This document shows positions 62,680-64,000 of a stretch of DNA of 64,000 bases, one piece after another (within the stretch, counting starts at the first letter, position 1; each line of letters starts with the position of its first letter). Position numbers and translations under genes: made by a program. Under the pieces are notes generated by a model. The model had not been told where the DNA came from. It saw only the letters and a list, made by a program, of their open reading frames with translations, and ran no database searches. The DNA is from Paramecium octaurelia (lineage: Eukaryota > Ciliophora > Oligohymenophorea > Peniculida > Parameciidae). The DNA is taken from NCBI GenBank assembly GCA_905182995.1, contig CAJJDP010000081.1:349132-413131 (forward strand). Direction: 5' to 3'.

Positions 62680-63943
62680 ATATAGCTCAGATATCCTAGG
62701 GAACAGCTCTTTTATAAAAAATGTAAAAAAAGACCATACAGTTCCTTTTAAACCTATAAAATGCTCTCTAAAAAATGTCAGTAATGGAAGATAATGATAA
62801 ATAAGAGAAGAAAAGAAGATTTTAAAAAGGATGGAAATGAAACCATTGATATCAAATAGAAATTTTAACCCTCCACTAAGAACACAAATAAAGAAATTTA
62901 AATGAATTTTATAACTTGGAATATAAGTTCTTATAGAACTGAAACTCGCTTTTTCATAAAATAATAGAACGCTCATATTATATGCTTATAAGAAGTAAGA
63001 AATACTTAACTTAACGATTCAATTAATTATATATATTTTTATAAAAGAACTGGTTCTACTCATTCTGGGGGTATAATTACAGGCATAAATAGAGATTTTA
63101 ACTCCTTAGATATGATTATTAATAAAGACACCTTGAATATTTTGGTAATAAGAGCAGTTAACTAATTTATAGATTTAATCATCATTAATTTTTATTTTAA
63201 TAATGCTTAGTTGCTTGACCAAAATAAAAAAAGGTTTAATGAAATTTTATTATAAATAATGAGGTAAATGAACATGAATCAATTCCTCATATTGTGCGAT
63301 GATTTCAACTATTAAAATAGCCCTTCACCTTGGTTAAAGGATTTCATACAAGTTAGGGAAACCTTTCAAAGAACAATTCTCGGTCAATAAGTTACTTAGA
63401 AAACAGATCATGTATTGATCAATAAAGACGCAAAACATAAAACGAAATTATTATGGACCAAAATCTCTGATCATGCCTTAATTTAATTAGAGTTTTAATT
63501 ACATATGAATGAAAATGGCATTAGAAATAATTAATATTTAAGAATAAACAAATAATTAGCAATAACAGAATGCAATAAACTGTTACAATCATATGATTTT
63601 AGGAATTTTTATTATAGATACAAGATCTAGATATAAAAACAATAAATATTAACTAAAAGTCGAATGAAAATGAGAAAACTAACTTTAAAGAATTATAATT
63701 TAGAGTTAGTAGAAAAACTTGATTAACTATTCTAATCTGATAAAAAGGAATTTTTCTAGTTAAAGAGAAGGAGGCATATTTAATTTTTTCCAAGATGATA
63801 ACTAAAACATTTGTGTCGGTTAGGAAATATATAAAAATCTTTTTGATTAATTATATTGCTTATCAGATTCTGTCATATATTAGCCATTGCCTATACCTTC
63901 CTTAAATGAATTGAGTAGATAATCTATAAAAAATGATTCCTTA
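62680..63943 (+). mobile_element. LINE with open endonuclease domain, truncated by the telomere (copy B)
   Basis: Open code-6 frame of 372 codons from just after TGA 62677 to TGA 63796-63798; first ATG 62761. After a basic N-terminus (INKRRKEDFKKDGNETIDIK) it carries an apparently complete APE-type endonuclease. MNFITWNIS contains the W-N motif (62917-62922) and HIICLQEVRN the catalytic Glu (62992-62994). KRTGSTHSGGIITGINRDF follows, then FLILCDDFNY (63298-63309, normally GDFN) and ISDHALIQLE (S-D-H, 63466-63474). A frameshift near 63,765 leads into a pre-RT linker-like segment (DQLYCLSDSVIYQPLPIPSL) that runs straight into telomeric repeats. The reverse transcriptase is absent, so the copy cannot be autonomous. 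Confidence 0.8.
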
Positions 63944-64000
63944 GGGTTTGGGTTTGGGGTTTGGGTTTGGGGTTGGGTTTGGGTTTGGGGTTTGGGGTTG
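63944..64000 (+). repeat. Telomere (G3T3/G4T2 repeats), right chromosome end
   Basis: 57 bp to the window edge. Units in order: GGGTTT, GGGTTT, GGGGTTT, GGGTTT, GGGGTT, GGGTTT, GGGTTT, GGGGTTT, GGGGTT, G. The mixed G3T3/G4T2 composition is characteristic of Paramecium telomerase, and the G-rich strand points outward as expected. The preceding bases (TCCTTA) are unique LINE sequence. Confidence 0.97.

Noticed and set aside
62632-62976. 114-residue hydrophobic minus-strand frame
   Set aside because: It lies antisense to the N-terminal part of the LINE endonuclease frame, which has the recognisable motifs.
1-64000. tRNA, rRNA or other RNA genes
   Set aside because: I looked for cloverleaf B-box-like sequence and rRNA-like blocks on both strands and saw none that I could support.

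Overview
The window is the right end of a Paramecium somatic (macronuclear) chromosome, most likely from the P. aurelia group. Four things support this. Genes read through only when TAA and TAG are glutamine and TGA is the sole stop. The introns that restore frames are 20-29 nt, mostly GTA...TAG. A trichocyst matrix protein precursor and an SF-assemblin are present. The last 57 bases are G3T3/G4T2 telomeric repeats running to the window edge. Standard-code translation breaks almost every gene here, so all coordinates below come from re-reading the strands by hand with the ciliate code.

Bases 1-12,000 are ordinary gene-dense chromosome with short spacers and about a dozen genes. These are several unrecognised or low-complexity proteins, a CFAP97-like protein, a P/Q-rich pseudogene, a PH-domain pseudokinase, a trichocyst matrix protein (secretory granule content), an SF-assemblin (striated rootlet coiled coil) that converges on it, and a small secreted protein. 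They share no obvious pathway and look independently transcribed, in divergent, convergent and tandem layouts.

From about 12 kb to the telomere the window is subtelomeric and gene-poor. The only long intact genes are two WD40 paralogues in opposite orientation (36.5-39.3 kb plus strand, 49.3-52.8 kb minus strand). Each has a helical N-terminus, a pentapeptide-like segment and about 15 or 20 repeats of about 42 residues. Around them lie decayed fragments: a cyclin C-terminal piece, Cys-rich surface-antigen-like debris, a WD40 remnant, unassigned relics, and at least three non-LTR retrotransposon (LINE) fragments. One LINE keeps an open endonuclease domain and is cut off by the telomere at 63,944.

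Assembly warnings: a 995-base N gap lies at 26,288-27,282. Four single-N joins (13,006; 16,555; 21,586; 29,036) are each followed by a repeat of the preceding 1.2-2.1 kb. These look like unmerged contig overlaps, so about 6 kb of the window is probably counted twice.
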